Assembly (NCBI GenBank): GCA_047967505.1
Contig: CM106538.1
Source: Dipteris shenzhenensis
Taxonomy: Eukaryota > Polypodiophyta > Polypodiopsida > Gleicheniales
Direction: 5' to 3' (one strand)
DNA: 64,000 nt
Shown here: piece after piece, positions 32,740-46,053 of the stretch
How the letters are laid out: every line of letters starts with the position of its first letter
Position numbering within the stretch: position 1 is the stretch's first letter
Program-made: the position numbers and the translations under genes
The notes under the pieces: model-generated
What the model saw: only the letters and a program-made list of their open reading frames with translations
Told to the model about the DNA's origin: nothing
Database searches by the model: none

Positions 32740-35700
32740 GAGTCACCAATCGATTGAAAAGCTCTTTACCGAGTGGCTTGGTAAAGATGTCTGCAAAATT
32801 ATCTTTTGCTAACCAAATTCTCTTTTGCTATCACAATGCTGCTGTGTGATCCTAGTGTGATGTCACCAAGTAACACACTTTCTATGATATGCTTGAGCCA
32901 ATTGATTATCATAGTATATTGTTGTTGGCTTTGATTCATCAAAGCGATATGTTCATGACAATAGTATTCTGAGCCATATAGCCTCACATGTACCTGTAGT
33001 GAGTACTCTATATTCTACTTCAGTTGAAGATAAAGAAATAATTGGCCGTTTGTTTGACAACCATGATATAGCACCTTGACCAAGGAAAAATGCATATCCC
33101 TAAGTCGATCTCCTAGTCTCATGATCTCTGGCATAGTCACTACCATAGTATCCATGCAACCTTGGATGAATTCCTCTATATTCTATTCCAAATTGTCTTG
33201 CACCTCTGATGTATCTCAAGACTCTTTTGGCTGCATTCTAGTGAGACTATTTTGGATTTGCCATAAACTGTGCTAGTGAGCTTATTGCATAACAAATATC
33301 TGGTCGTGTGATAGTTAGATATATAAGAGATGCGATGAGCTGCCTATAGTACCTATCATTGACTGTAGGCTTTTCTGAATCTTTTGTTAGTTTCAAACTT
33401 TATTCCATGGGAGTGGTTGCAATCTTGCAATCTACCATATGAAACTTCTTCAGGAGACTGTCAACATATTTCAGGTGACTCATGAAGGTGTTGTCTGAAT
33501 CTCTCCAGAGCTTAATTCCAAGACAATAGTGCATAAGTCCAAGATCTTTCATGTCAAACTCTGCAAATAAGACTTGTTTCAACCTTTTGATGAAGCTATC
33601 CTTACTTCCGGTCATAATCGGATCATCTATGTACAAAAGTGCAATAGTAATGTCTTCCCCTTGAACTTTGTAGTAGAGAGTATGATCTGCATTGGATTTC
33701 ATGTATCCTAGATTAGAAAAATACTTGTCGATTCTGCTGTACCAACTTCTAGGTGCTTTAAGTCGTAGAGACTTTTCTTGAGATGGTGGCAAACCTGATT
33801 CTCCTTTCTTGGTTCAACATAACCTTTGGGTTGTTGCATGTAGACTTCCTCATCTAAGTAACCATTTAGAAATGCATTCTTGACATCGAGCTAGTACACA
33901 TTCCATCTATTGATATTAAGAACCATATGGAATCCATCTTTGCTATTGGAGCATAAGTCTCATCATAATCTTGACCATAATGTTGTGCAAATCCTTTTGC
34001 AACTAGTATGGCTTTATATCTTTCAATGCTTCCATCTAGATTGTACTTCACTTTGTATACCCATTTGTTTGCTATGGCCTTCTTTCCTGGTGGAAGATTG
34101 CATAAGCCCAAGTATTATTCTTGTACAAAGTTCCATTTCTTCATTCATAGTAGTTTGCCATTTTGGCTTGTCAACCACATCTTCAAAATACACTGGTTCT
34201 TCTGTAGCCATAATGGTAGTCATGAGAGCAAAGTTGGTGGTTTCAACCTAAATTGCTTTGCCTTTCTGAGCATAAGCCAATATGGCTAGTGGTCTGCTTT
34301 CCCTAGTAGACCGTCTGAGAAGTTGTGGTTCTTCTCGGGTTGCTTCTGGCAATTCTTGCTCTTCTTCCATCAACCTTTTCTATAGATGATTGTGTAATCG
34401 ATGCGTCTATATCCTATGTATTTGAGGTTTTCCATTCTAATTCCTCATCAAAGATTACATCTCTGGAGATAATGACCTTTCGGTTGATGGGATCATACAA
34501 CTTGTATGCTTTGCTTTCTTCATTGTAGCCAACCATGATGCATTTGCGTGACTCACATTATCAAGGATGTGGGCATATGCTATGCTACCAAATATGCAGA
34601 GATGCCCAATGCATGGCTTGTGTCTAGTGAATGCTTCATAAGGTGCCATACCCTCAATTCGTTTGGTCGAAAGCCAATTAAGCAAGTAGTTTGCAGTGGC
34701 TATTGCTTCTACCCAATACTGCTTTGGAAGATGCTTCTCACTGAGCATTGTCTACTAAAGTACCATTCTTCCTTTTAGCTCTTGCATTATGTTGAGGAGT
34801 ATCTGCACAATTGATTTGTGTTTGAATACCATGACTGCTGCAAAAGTTCATGAATGTTGAAGACATGTATTCACCTCCTCTATCTGATCTCATGACTTTG
34901 ATCTATCTGCCGGTCTGGTTTTCAACCATGGCTTTGAATTCTTGAAATATGGAAAAGACTTCAAATTTCTCTTTCAAAAGTAGACCCAACAATATATTTT
35001 GTAGTCGTCGATGAAAGTAAAGTAGTTAAGTGAACCATTGATGTTGCAGGTCTGGGAATAACCACATACATCTGTATGTATCAAATCAAGAATACCTCTT
35101 GCTTGAGAGGTGCTTCAGCCAAAATTGGTTCGCTTTTATTTACTAAAGAAGCATGCTTCACAAAATTTTCCAAGAAACTATAGTTTGGAATTCCAATTGC
35201 CATGTTCTTATTTAATGAGTTCTATCAAGCTTTTGAAATTGACATGTCCATATCTCTTGTGCCATTTTGCGAATAGTGGCATCTATTGTGGTTGAGTTGA
35301 CATGGCATGCAAAATCAGGTACTATGGCTAGCATTCTGAACAAGCGTCCTTCTTTGACTACTTTTCCTACTAGTTGATATCCTCTGGATTTGTCTCTAAT
35401 CATGCATTCATGTCCATCAAAGATGACTTGGTAGTTGTGTTCCATCATTTGACCTACAGACAAAAGGTTTTTACTAAGTTTCGAAACATAGAGTACATCT
35501 TTGACCAATCCTTTCGTACCAGTGAAATTGTTCATAGGGACAATGCCTTTCCTTGAACTAGATTTTGTGTATTATCTGTCGCATAGATGATGTCCTTCTA
35601 TCCTTCTAATGGTTTCATCTATGTGAACCATTCCTTATGCTTTGTTATATGAGATGATGCATAACTGTAATTCTCTTTTGAATTGCAATCAGTGTCAAGG

Positions 35701-36375
35701 TACACTGTATCAGTCTTCTGCATATCCTCGCTTGCAAGGAATAACTTCTCAGCTTCTTGTAGCAATCTCTTTCATAGTGTCCAAAATTATGATAATAGTT
35801 GCATTGAATGTTTGACACGTTGGTGGATTCATTCCCTCGTCCTTGGAATCTTCCTCAATTGGAATGATTTCCTCTTTGCTAATGGTGATGTTGCTAAGGA
35901 TGATGCCGATGCTGATTCTGACTTTGTTGTTGATGATGATCACTTTGCAGGAATGATCTTCCTCTACCTCTGCTTCTATCTAAAGCTGTGAATGCTCGAT
36001 CATTTGAATGACCTTTGCATGCGTGAATGGCTTGAGTCCTGAGTTCTTCACCAAGTAATACTAACTGGAGATCTTTCAGAGTCAAAATTTGTCATTGGAT
36101 GGCAATATTCTAGACTAGATTCTCATATCCCTCTCCTAGTTCATTCAAGATGACTTGAACCATTTCTGCTCGATTCATGGTCACTCTTGCTGCTCTCGCT
36201 TCAAGTTGATTGTTGTAATCCTTGATCCTGAGTACATAAGCATGACAGATTTCACTGTTGTTGCAAAGACTCTAGTTGATTTGGTTTCTCAGTGTGAGAA
36301 TCCTGGATGTGTTCTTGGACTTGTAGAGAGTTGCGAACATATCCCATGCTTCTTTTGATGTCTTGACTGTGTTGA
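32740..36375 (-). mobile_element. Decayed Ty1/copia element (gag to RNase H)
   Basis: All copia domains occur in order on the minus strand but in many frames. Gag: KTSKEAWDMFATLYKSKNTS near 36.35 kb and NRAEMVQVILNELGEGYENL near 36.15 kb. Zinc knuckle near 35.8 kb: CNYYHNFGHYERDC, second Cys replaced by Tyr. GAG-pre-integrase: KNLLSVGQMMEHNYQVIF near 35.45 kb. Integrase: MRSDRGGEYMSS near 34.88 kb and MVGYNEESKAYKLYDPINRK near 34.5 kb. RT: NKWVYKVKYNLDGSIERYKA near 34.05 kb and LLYIDDPIMTGS near 33.63 kb. RNase H: SLSSTEVEYR near 33.02 kb and ADIFTKPL near 32.78 kb. No LTR was found at either end. Gag is cut off at about 36,375 by LINE sequence. Confidence 0.85.
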
Positions 36376-37990
36376 GCCCAATCATTAACATAAAATCTAT
36401 CAATCCGTGCATGGATGAGCATTTGTAGTCTCATGCCTGACCACAAAAATAGGAGATCTAGCTACGTGTGAAAGGCATCATCAAACCATGTATTTCTACC
36501 ATTGAACCAAAATAGGAAGGCATCCTAAGATGCTCTCTCCAATGAGTGAATACCACCTTCTCTAACCCCTTTCTTATCTAAAGGCAACTCCACCATAGTG
36601 AAATCACCTCTAATGACCCATGATCTACAATGGTGGACCAGAAGAGCAACTCCTTCCACATAAGGAGATGATCCCCTTTTTTATTGGGGGCATATAGGTT
36701 TAGAAAGCCAACCTTTTGTCCCTCAATCAAAAGCAATATCCATTGATCTTTGGTGGGGATAATGACTCCGTGTCCAACAACCGAGGGGAGAAAAGATGCA
36801 AGAATTCAAATGCATGTACAACCCCTAGTGCTAGCTGGAAGGTGACCAAAAGGTGGTCTATACTCTCCACACAAAACACCACATAGTCAATTAGAGATGA
36901 AGAAGATGACCACATAATGATAGAAACAAGAATACTGGGTACAATCTCCCCCCCTAGATGAGTGATTCATGCTCCCTCATCTAGAGTATTTATAATATTT
37001 CAAAAAGATCAGGAGCCAAAATTATCCCTCTCTTCCAAAATAAGGGATTTGCTTTAAATAGCCTTTTTGGGCCCAAAATTAATTTGCATCTTCTCCAAAA
37101 ATATTACCCGAACTTTACAATATCAAGGAAATACAAAACTGGCCCATGGCCATATAAGATGCACCGTGTGACACCTCAATCGGTACTCTCTCACTAACTC
37201 CAATCCTTGCCATTAGTTCCATCACTTGTATTCAAGCTGCCAATTACATTTGTTATTAACAATCAATTGAATGAATCACCGAATCAACCAAACCTAATAT
37301 AACTGCGCTCAAAGTACAATAATCAAGCACAACACCAATAACACTAGTGACATCAGTATTAACATGGAATCACCCATAATACTGACCATCTAGCATGGCA
37401 AATCATAGGCTAGTTAGGCATCCCCAAGTAAACCACACAAAGCATCCACTAGGACCCCCACCACATCTAGTGTGCTCCTATGGAATACTTTGCCATAGTC
37501 ACACTTAACTAAAATAAAATAATATCCAAAGTAAGAAATATCATAAATACAATTTTCGTAAAAACAGTCTAAAAGAATCTTACCTAACTTGGCACAACAA
37601 TCCAATTTGTGTTCTTGAATAAAGAGAATGTCAATAGTGCCCCCAATAACACCTGGATCAAGTTGATTACGAATTAGCTACTATTAAGGCGGTCATGTGG
37701 CATGCTACCAAGGCCCTATATGTTACAAGATACAATCCTCATTGGCAAGAAAAGGTAGGATGGAATACCTTACCCGACTTGGTGGTAGGAACAAACCTCT
37801 CTTGAGAAGGAGACCTCCTTCTAAGTTTGTAAAGTGGAGGGAAATCCATGGGGAAAAGAATCCCCACCCCTATGGAGGGAGACTGATGAGGGCTTTATTG
37901 ATCCTCAAGGATATACTCAGATTCACCTCTGCCATTCATTTTGGATTTCTATTGGACAGTTTCAGGTTTCATCACATCGACTCCACATTG
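36376..37990 (-). mobile_element. L1-type LINE relic, same family as at 5.5-6.4 kb
   Basis: Minus-strand blocks include ARIDRFYVNDWAQ (36.41-36.38 kb), GVREGGIHSLERASWDAF (about 36.55 kb) and KVGFLNLYAPNKKGDHLLMW (about 36.7 kb). These are LINE endonuclease blocks. Downstream, 37,620-37,880 matches 5,940-6,180 in the other relic. Reverse transcriptase is absent and the right edge is a guess. Confidence 0.7.
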
Positions 37991-40900
37991 AGAGTGGGTA
38001 AGACAAGGGAGTACCTAGGGCAGTTGCATATGCACCTTATGTGACATACAAGAGATCGCCAATTTACAACGAGATTAGAGGATGCTACTATTGTCTCTTC
38101 ACAGATAGCTTTGGATTGCTCTCTCGCTTCCTTTCTTTCCCAAACTAGGGATGTTTGGTCACCTTTATCCATGAGGTAGTCAGGCATTGAGAGCACTGCT
38201 TGGATCATAAAGACAAGGATGGGGCATGCAAGTGGGCTCCTCTCAATGTATGATTATAGAGTTTTTCTAGGTAGACTGCACAAAGCACCTCGTCACGGAC
38301 ATTGATCATTTTTGAGTGGGACAAAAGAATGCCAAATCTCCTATGAGACCCTCAAACATGAAGTAGAGCTAGTGACATGACATGTTTAACATAGGGTGGA
38401 TGCACATATTATGCTTGGGGATATCCTAGGGCTAAAGCATGACCCACAGGGTTATTGTGACCCTTGTCAGACACAGAGCCATAGCCAAGAGATCACACTG
38501 GTCCACATCCCCATGGATAGTCGACAACCATATATGTCTAACTTTATTCCACCACTATCCCATTGGCCACTGGATCCATCATGACCTTCCTTCTAGGGGG
38601 GAGCTCTTGTATTTGCTACATTCAACCAGACTTGGCTTTGGATTTTGTTGATATATGATGATGGTGATGGTGATGGTGATAATGATGTTATGACTTTGAA
38701 TTACTGATTTCTTGTGACTATGCAGCATTTAGTATTTAGCATGGGTGTTGATGCTTGTTCAATAGCTCCCCCCCTTCAGCATGTTTTATTAAGGTTCTGA
38801 CAATCTCATATACCCATTGGTATTCCAAAGACTTTGACAAGCTTCTTTCTTTCTTTCTTATTGAAACAATTAGTTTTTCCCTATTCATCTTTGTAGTGAA
38901 TTGACTAGAAGAATTTGTCTTCAATTTCATCACTATGTTAGCAATCATCTCCTTTTCTTCTTTTTAGAGAATTACTTGCTCCCTATCTTATATGGATTTG
39001 GAAGCTCTTCCAAAACTCTTGGTGAGTTTTTGTCTATATCTCTACTAGCACACTATATGAAACCTAATGTCAAAGTCTCTTGACCCTTTTACATGCTGTT
39101 TGTAGCATATCCAGTTGATTCTTGTATAGATGACATTCAATTTCAAATGACCCTTCTTACCATGAAAGTAACAAGCCCTCTTCTTTGGTCTCTCCTCCTT
39201 TCATATTGTCCCAATTTATGATTCATCATAAGTGATCTATTCTTTTGACCATGTTTTGAACATTTGCTACACCAGCCCCCTTCTTTCCTGGAGGATACAA
39301 ACTTGTATTTCTTCTAAAAGACTTTGTCTCCTTTTTTAAAACTTTTGCTGACTCTTTCTTTAGTTGTATAATTACCTCTTTAGTTTTCTTTAATCAATGA
39401 AGATGCCTTTCTTCTTTTTCTTTGTCAAATTCGATGTTTTTCAGTAACACCTCTTCATTGTGTGTTGAGTTTCTCCAACTATTCTTCCTTGCTCGATTGA
39501 TAACTTTCTAACTGTGCACTCCTCACTAGTTGAACTTGGCATAACCAATTCATTGAAAGTCACCAATATAATTATCACTCTATGTCTTCTTTTGCTTTTT
39601 TCCATCTTCTACTTCTTGTCATACCACTCTATCCTCATCACACCTTAATAAAGAAAAATTCTCTCAGCACATGCATCAATAAGGAATCAATGTAACGTCT
39701 TTGATATTGCACTATCCATCTCAAATCTCTTTGTAGGCATGGAGTTCAATTTGTCTTGGAATGGATGTAGAAGTATAGTAACAATGAAAAATTCTCCTTG
39801 TTCTTCGATGCCATCCTTGTCAGATTGATCTCATAGGTTTCATATTCACACTAACTTTGTCTCCTCTTACACCCTAAAATGGATTCACTATGTAAAAATC
39901 CTATATAGCATGTGCATCCAATGGACCAATATAAATACCTTCCATAAATATATACTCTCATAAATTTAATCTATTTTTAACATCCCACTTTTAAAATACT
40001 CTTTGTAACTGTAATTTTGTAATGATTGCACTTGCTATTCTAGATATTCCTTAGATAACCCTTGGATCCTACACTTGTGATGATGATTTTATGAACTTTA
40101 GGTCAAATATCATTAAAAATTCACATAAATTATTCCCATTCATGACCTTATTTGGTGTTGTTCCCTCATTGATTTGTTAGTCATAGTAATTCCGCTCTCG
40201 ATTACTTACTCCTCTTCCTCAACACACCTTACCATTTTTTGGCAAAATTACCAAAATGTTGTTGTTGAAGATATATTTACTTTATCAATGAATCACCTTT
40301 GCTTCACTTTTTTACTCATTATATTCTTCTACTTCATGTTATTTTTTAGAAAATATACCTATTTAGTTGCACTCCAACTAATGCTTAACTCTATCAATGA
40401 CTAAGCATGATCACCACATTCCTTCAAATCCTTGCACAAAGAACACCTTCTATCAACTCCACCAACTCAATGAGTATTATGTCATCCTTTATTTACTTTA
40501 CTTTGAGAGGGATTGATTTATCATATTTTTGAAAATCAGGTATGCGATGTTAATGTTTCTAGTCTCACTTTTAAGACATGGAGGCTACATTTTTTTATAG
40601 TTCATTCATTGTTGAGTCTAGTGATGATGTAGGATCATGTATATTGTAACTTGTGACCATCTGAATATTTGTTCTGGTAACCAAAATTTACTTGGGTCCC
40701 AATATCTAACCTTGAGTTGCCTAATAATATAACAAATCCTTTTTGTAAATTCTTGTGCACTATGTGGGTGATCGTGCCATGCTTTTTGACATCTAGGAGT
40801 CACTTATGGAACCCATGTAGCTCAAACTCTATATTTATCTAGTTGCAAATTTGGTTGAGCTCTTTCCTTCTGGCCTCAAGTTCTCCAAGCTAGTGTTTTC

Positions 40901-41180
40901 TTGCCATTTGAAGAATCAAAACCAAGGATTCTAATAGGACCACTATGTTTAAGACAAACGCCATCTAGAAAAGGGTGATTGAGATCATTAATTTCTAGAT
41001 TCACAATCAATTTTGTTGAGATTTACCATCTTGATAAGTATGGCCTTTAGCTCTCAACCCAACCATTACACTTCGATCATTAGATTGTAGCCATTATATG
41101 GACATCTGGTCATAACCTCAAATGAGAATCAAGAATACCTTAATCATAAAGTGGATACCTTGGCCCATTGACAAATTTGA
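37991..41180. other. Unassigned region
   Basis: No gene or complete element was recognised. There is a short (GATGGT)n tract at about 38,657-38,687 and long AT-rich stretches at 39.1-40.4 kb with many stops in all frames. A minus-strand frame at 40,803-40,618 shows no convincing motif. The region is probably old transposon DNA. Confidence 0.55.
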
Positions 41181-41380
41181 TGGAGCACTTGATAGCGGAA
41201 GTCAGAGAGGGAGAGAGAGACACAAGTGCACACAATATAGCTACCTGTAACTAAGTTATATTGAGCATGAACATGAAGATATACATGTGAACCCCTTAGA
41301 GTTAGGGTTAGGGTTAGGGTTAGGATTAGGGTTTGCCCCTATGCCCTAGAGGTATGGTGCAATTTAAAGCATCCTCAACA
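41181..41380 (-). repeat. Candidate 3' LTR with telomere-like array
   Basis: This copy contains a GA-rich start, the shared CACAATATAGC...CATCCTCAACA segment and the TTAGGG array at 41,301-41,334. The left boundary (TGGAG) is inferred from the right copy. Confidence 0.5.
41301..41334 (+). repeat. Interstitial TTAGGG-like array
   Basis: Four TTAGGG units and one TTAGGA/TTAGGG variant lie in tandem. A shorter version (45,092-45,113) lies at the same place in the partner LTR, so the array belongs to the element and is not a telomere scar. Confidence 0.85.
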
Positions 41381-41556
41381 CCCCCTCTTATATTGCACTA
41401 GGTAAGTAGAGGGTGCATATACAAGACCTTTTTATGGATTTTGTTTGGTGCATAAATTGCACCATCCTCAACACCCCCTCTTAAATTGCACTAGGTAAGT
41501 AGAGGGTGCATGTACAAGACCTTTTTGTGGATTTCGTTTGGTGCATATGATAGCCT
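41371..41556. repeat. 93-bp tandem duplication covering the polypurine tract
   Basis: Units 41,371-41,463 and 41,464-41,556 both begin ATCCTCAACACCCCCTCTTA, that is, the LTR terminus plus the polypurine tract (read on the plus strand). Confidence 0.85.
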
Positions 41557-44500
41557 CCGAATTTGGAAAAGAAAACTGAAAAAGAAATCACAGTATGTGC
41601 ATATGCACAGTGACTACATAGCAAAAGCATGTACAATGAGACAACTTAACGATCCTGTACATAATGTGGATTTGCCCCTCTTAAGTTGTGGGTCATCCTT
41701 TGCCTTTGGAAACAAAACCTAGAAGATAGGCTGAAGGGAAGAGAAAGGAAACATGCAAAAAGCAAAGTCTACCTGGATCAAAGATTAGTCGAAGATGACT
41801 ACGTGGAGAACTATGTGTATGGTTGTGTGCTAAACATGTCAAAGCTGAACATGTCATGTGTCACTGTGGACTGTGTAGCTACTCTGAAGAAGAGGCATCC
41901 AGATGTGAGGCTAGTCGATGTAGTGATGGAGAAACAATCCAGTAGGTTGTGACATACAAGGGTATCACCAACCCAAAAGAACTAACAACAATGTCGAATG
42001 TATGTTGTAGTAGTGTAATCTCTATTGAATGATGCAAGATTGTAAAAGATTGCATAATCGATGTGGATAGAGTGATCCAGGGGCTACATGAAAGTTGGAG
42101 CCATAGATGCAGGTATGATACGCTACTTTGCTGAAGAATAGACCCATTAAACTGACAAGGTACATCAACTTGTTAAACTTGTATGCTCAACTGTCATGAG
42201 CTGAAGGTCATCTGATGTGTGCATGGCTAAACATCCATCGCCATGGGATGTAGCATCTGTCATAGGCCTATCAAGAAGGAGCTAACAATGTAAAGGCCTA
42301 GAAGCCTAGAACACAACTGAGAATGCATAAGATCTCCCTAAGGCATATGAGGTGCTGAATGCTGATGAAGGGACCGATCTGAAATCATGGATTCAACCAC
42401 TAATATGCATCAAGTAAGGATTATATACTATAGCCCATAAGTGCATGAGGAAACACTGAGCCTCCCCAGGCTGCACTATGGTGGAACCTGATGATGTCTA
42501 CTGCATTAGGGTAGGACCACATTGATACATAGGTATCCTTGTGCTGAGGCATCATACACTGTTACATACCCCATGGCAATGAATGGCCAGATGCTCCATG
42601 CAAGAGGCTATCGATGAGAGTGCCTACCCATGAGAACACTATAAAGGAGTTGCCACTGTGGGGCTTATGCTAAACTGTCAATCTGAACCAAGTCATGTGA
42701 TGGAAGAACCAATTGTGCCAAGGATCAAGCCTATAATCAAATGATGACAATCGAGTGTCGGGCGTAGCCAAGAGGTTGTACAAGGCTGATGTATATGTCT
42801 GCAAGAACTAAGTCCAAAAATAGTCAATGAAAATGACTTTACATTGGTGGCATATATGTGTGCAAATGTGCAACAATCTTGAATCTAGGAGAGATCACTG
42901 CCAAGTGTCACACTAATGGATGGAACTACCAAATGGCAACTATACTGAACTGGTGTGAGATGTGTGAAAGTGTATACCAATGATGAAACTGATGGGAGTA
43001 GCGCCGGTGGAACTAATCAGGTAATGTAGAAGTGGCTGACTTGGCTTGGTTGAGTTAGTCTATAACTAGACTATGCATCAAAGGAGAAAATGTAGAAAAT
43101 CAATTTTATCTTGATTTGTCTTAAGTGTTGGGTCCACTGCAATGGATCAGGATGTGGTTCTAATGAAGAGGATTTGATGATGCCGATCTATGAAAAAATA
43201 AAATGACAGATCTGAGGTGCTCAGCACGTAGAGCGTGAGTTGGTGAGAAATTTTGCTTTTAGAGCACTGTGAAATTCCCTTTAGATCAAAAGGTAAGGCC
43301 CCTGGAAGGATAGCTAGATTTTGATCACAAGAGAGGGAAAAAATGATGATGGTGGGGCACATGTGGTGACATAGTAGTGGGAGGTCACATGCAGAATACA
43401 AAGTGCGCCTGAGGAGAGGCAACTGTGCCTAGTTGGCACTTTGCTGACTTGGCAAGCTGATGTGTTAGGTGCTGATGTGGCATTGACAAGTGTCTCTTGA
43501 TATGGCACCAAGCTTAATTGTGCTAATGTGGTTGAGAGGTTAAGAAGACACAACCATGGTTAACCAAATCTTTACACTAGTGACCATACCTTGGCTAAGC
43601 AAGCTTAACTGGACTTAACCAAGGTAAAGCCTTATCCTGCCACGTTGCTTTTTCTAAGGTCCAAAGAGCTTGTGAAGGCTTGCAAGATGGCAATGGCACT
43701 ATAAAGGGTGATGGCGAGGATGATGGAAGGTGTGGTCGATGGCCAAGTCATTTGCAGAAGGTTTGGCATTACAAAAAACGTTGGAGAGTCCATTGAAGTA
43801 GTTGCTACTGCAGATGCCATTTGCGTAGAGCAAGTCTCATGCATCCGAGTCTTGAAGGGTGAAGCTAGGCTCATCCATGAAGCTTTGGGTAGCACGGTTT
43901 CACTGCTGTCATGCCAATTGGAGGCTAAATAGCTCACTACATGCTTGTTGAAGGTGAAGAAGAGAACTATGTTGCTAGTCGCCCTGATGTTTGGAGCCTT
44001 GGACGTGTTGTTGGAGGCGAGATCTTATGTCCCTCATTGGTTGGAGGAGCCATAGAGGCTGATTGCTGAAGTTGCTTTATCCTAAGATGCAAGAGCGTTG
44101 CTCAGTCAATGCAGGGTTGCTTGGTAGCCCATTGCTTTGGAGATGGTGATGCTTACTCGATTGAGCATCTAGGTTGTTGGAGTTGCTTACATTGGAATGG
44201 CATTGGAGCCTGTTTGCATTGCATGAGAGTCACTCTTGACATCCATTGAGGAAGATGCACTTGGAGAGCATGGTTGTCTCGTTTGGAGCCAATATTGTGG
44301 GTTGCGTGCTGCTTTGGGAGCTTGAAGCGAGCCGCTGAGTGGCACTTGAAGGCTGAGAGGTCAGCTTGTCGACTAGAGGGAACTGATGTTGCATTGTAGG
44401 GCTGGTTATTAGAGTCAGCCAGAGTTGTTATTGGTGCCCGTGTCGGCCTGTGAAGGACGCTGACAATGGACTATGTAGGAGCTAGTGGAGTTTTAGAGCT

Positions 44501-44968
44501 CATGCTGTAAATGGCCTGGTATGTGTTGTTTGGAAGTAGTTGTAGGAGCTTACTTAGTTGTAGCTTGGGTGTCAAATAGCTCTCTCAAGCACTATGGACT
44601 CTTAGAAAAAACTCAAGAACTCTCAGAAATCTCAGAGATCTCTCTCAAACTCTCACTCATCTCTCTCTCATAATAACATCTCTCTCTCAAGAGGAAATCT
44701 ATCTCTCAAAGGAATAGCTCTCAAGATTTCAGGTGCCTCTCAGAGAACAAGAATGAACACTAAAACACTAGGACACTCACATTCCTATAACTTGAGCTCC
44801 ATGAAACTTAATGACGGAAATTCTTTTTCAACATGAACGAAATTCCTCTCAAGAAGAAAATGAACATATCTCTTTTCCCATAGCTTAGAATGATGAGCTT
44901 TTTGAACCAAATCAAAGAGGAGAATAAGCTCTACATGAAGAACTAGAGTAGAAATGAAGATGCCTCAC

Positions 44969-44970
<2 letters not shown>

Positions 44971-45022
<52 letters not shown>

Positions 45023-45160
45023 TGTACACAATATAGCCACCTATACACTAAGTTGTATTGAACATGAACATGAAGATATACATGTGGACCCCTTAGGGTT
45101 AGGGTTAGGGTTTTGCCCCTATGCCCTAGAGGTATGGTGCAATTTACACCATCCTCAACA
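44971..45160 (-). repeat. Candidate 5' LTR with long (GA)n
   Basis: It begins TGGAGAGAG with a (GA)n tract at 44,973-45,019 and shares the LTR segment described above, including a short TTAGGG array. Confidence 0.5.
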
Positions 45161-45305
45161 TCACTTAGACCTCTAAATCATATTTTCAAAGTGGGAATAG
45201 CAATGCCTTAGTCTTGCCAAAGAGAAGCATCCTCAACATCACTTATACCTCTAAATCATATTTTTAAAGTTGGAATAGCAGTGCCTTAGTCTTGCCAAAG
45301 AGAAG
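45150..45305. repeat. 78-bp tandem duplication at the right LTR edge
   Basis: Units 45,150-45,227 and 45,228-45,305 both start CATCCTCAACATCACTTA. The first 11 bases are the LTR terminus, the rest is flanking DNA. Confidence 0.85.
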
Positions 45306-46053
45306 TCAGCAAGGAGTCCTTTCACAAATTGCCAATATAATATCTTTGCGAAGTATAACGGGACACCCCCATGGTGAGTCTCATTGCCATATACATCAAT
45401 GTAAATCTCACGGGCTTGGGCTCAAACCTCTCAGTACCTCCAATCGCTTATCTTCCATCTATCATGTTGCTCTCAATAGGCTAAGATTCTAATGCCAAGA
45501 GCCTCCATCCTCTCTAGCTTTCCTCACCTTTTGGTTGCTCCTCCTCTACTTGTGTTGGCTAGATGGACAATATTTCCTCCTTGGACACCAATTTTTGTAG
45601 GTCCTTCCATGGGAGCCCCTAGGATCTACCCATTGCAAGGTACACTACATGATGTTAGGTAGGCATTGAAAAGAAGCAGTAGCAACTCCTTGTATGCACT
45701 CGAAACATGGCCAAATCTCATGGACACGTTGCTCTTCTCCTTCATCTCTTATCATGTTAATGGTCTCTTCCCTGCTCCTCTTCTTCACTCATCATCTTGA
45801 TGTGACTCATGTCTTAACATTGCAAAAGGTAGCAAGTGTTGTGTGAATGTAGAAAGTGGATCCTAAGAGAAAATATTGGTGGACATAATCAAGAGAACCT
45901 ACATGCATGAATAAAGACAAGGACAAATTTTGATATTAATGAATCAAGCATGTAACATTTAACAATTTAAGCATGTAATATCATATAGATTGCATGCATG
46001 TTTTGTTTTGATAGTTAGAATTCAATTTACATGCATGCAAAACCAAAAATAAT
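45306..46053. other. Unassigned spacer
   Basis: No gene or repeat was recognised in these 750 bases. Confidence 0.6.

Larger units (their letters stand above)
41181..45160 (-). mobile_element. Candidate non-coding LTR element
   Basis: Segments 41,181-41,380 and 44,971-45,160 share about 150 bases in the same orientation, starting CACAATATAGC and ending CATCCTCAACA. On the minus strand the left copy is directly preceded by a purine run (AGAGGGGG), the expected polypurine tract. That makes the left copy the 3' LTR and the right copy the 5' LTR. The 3.6-kb interior has no recognisable gag or pol and no standard PBS was seen, so it may be non-autonomous or too decayed to read. Confidence 0.5.

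Noticed and set aside
41301-41334. Scar of a chromosome-end fusion
   Set aside because: The same array occurs in the partner LTR at 45,092-45,113, so it is part of the mobile element.
41686-41952. 88-codon plus-strand frame (KVYLDQRLVEDDYVENYVYG) as a possible small gene
   Set aside because: No family is recognised, there is no initiation or splice context, and it lies inside a decayed element.
43632-43937. Overlapping open frames on both strands of about 75-101 codons
   Set aside because: Neither shows a motif. The surrounding sequence is degenerate retroelement-like DNA.
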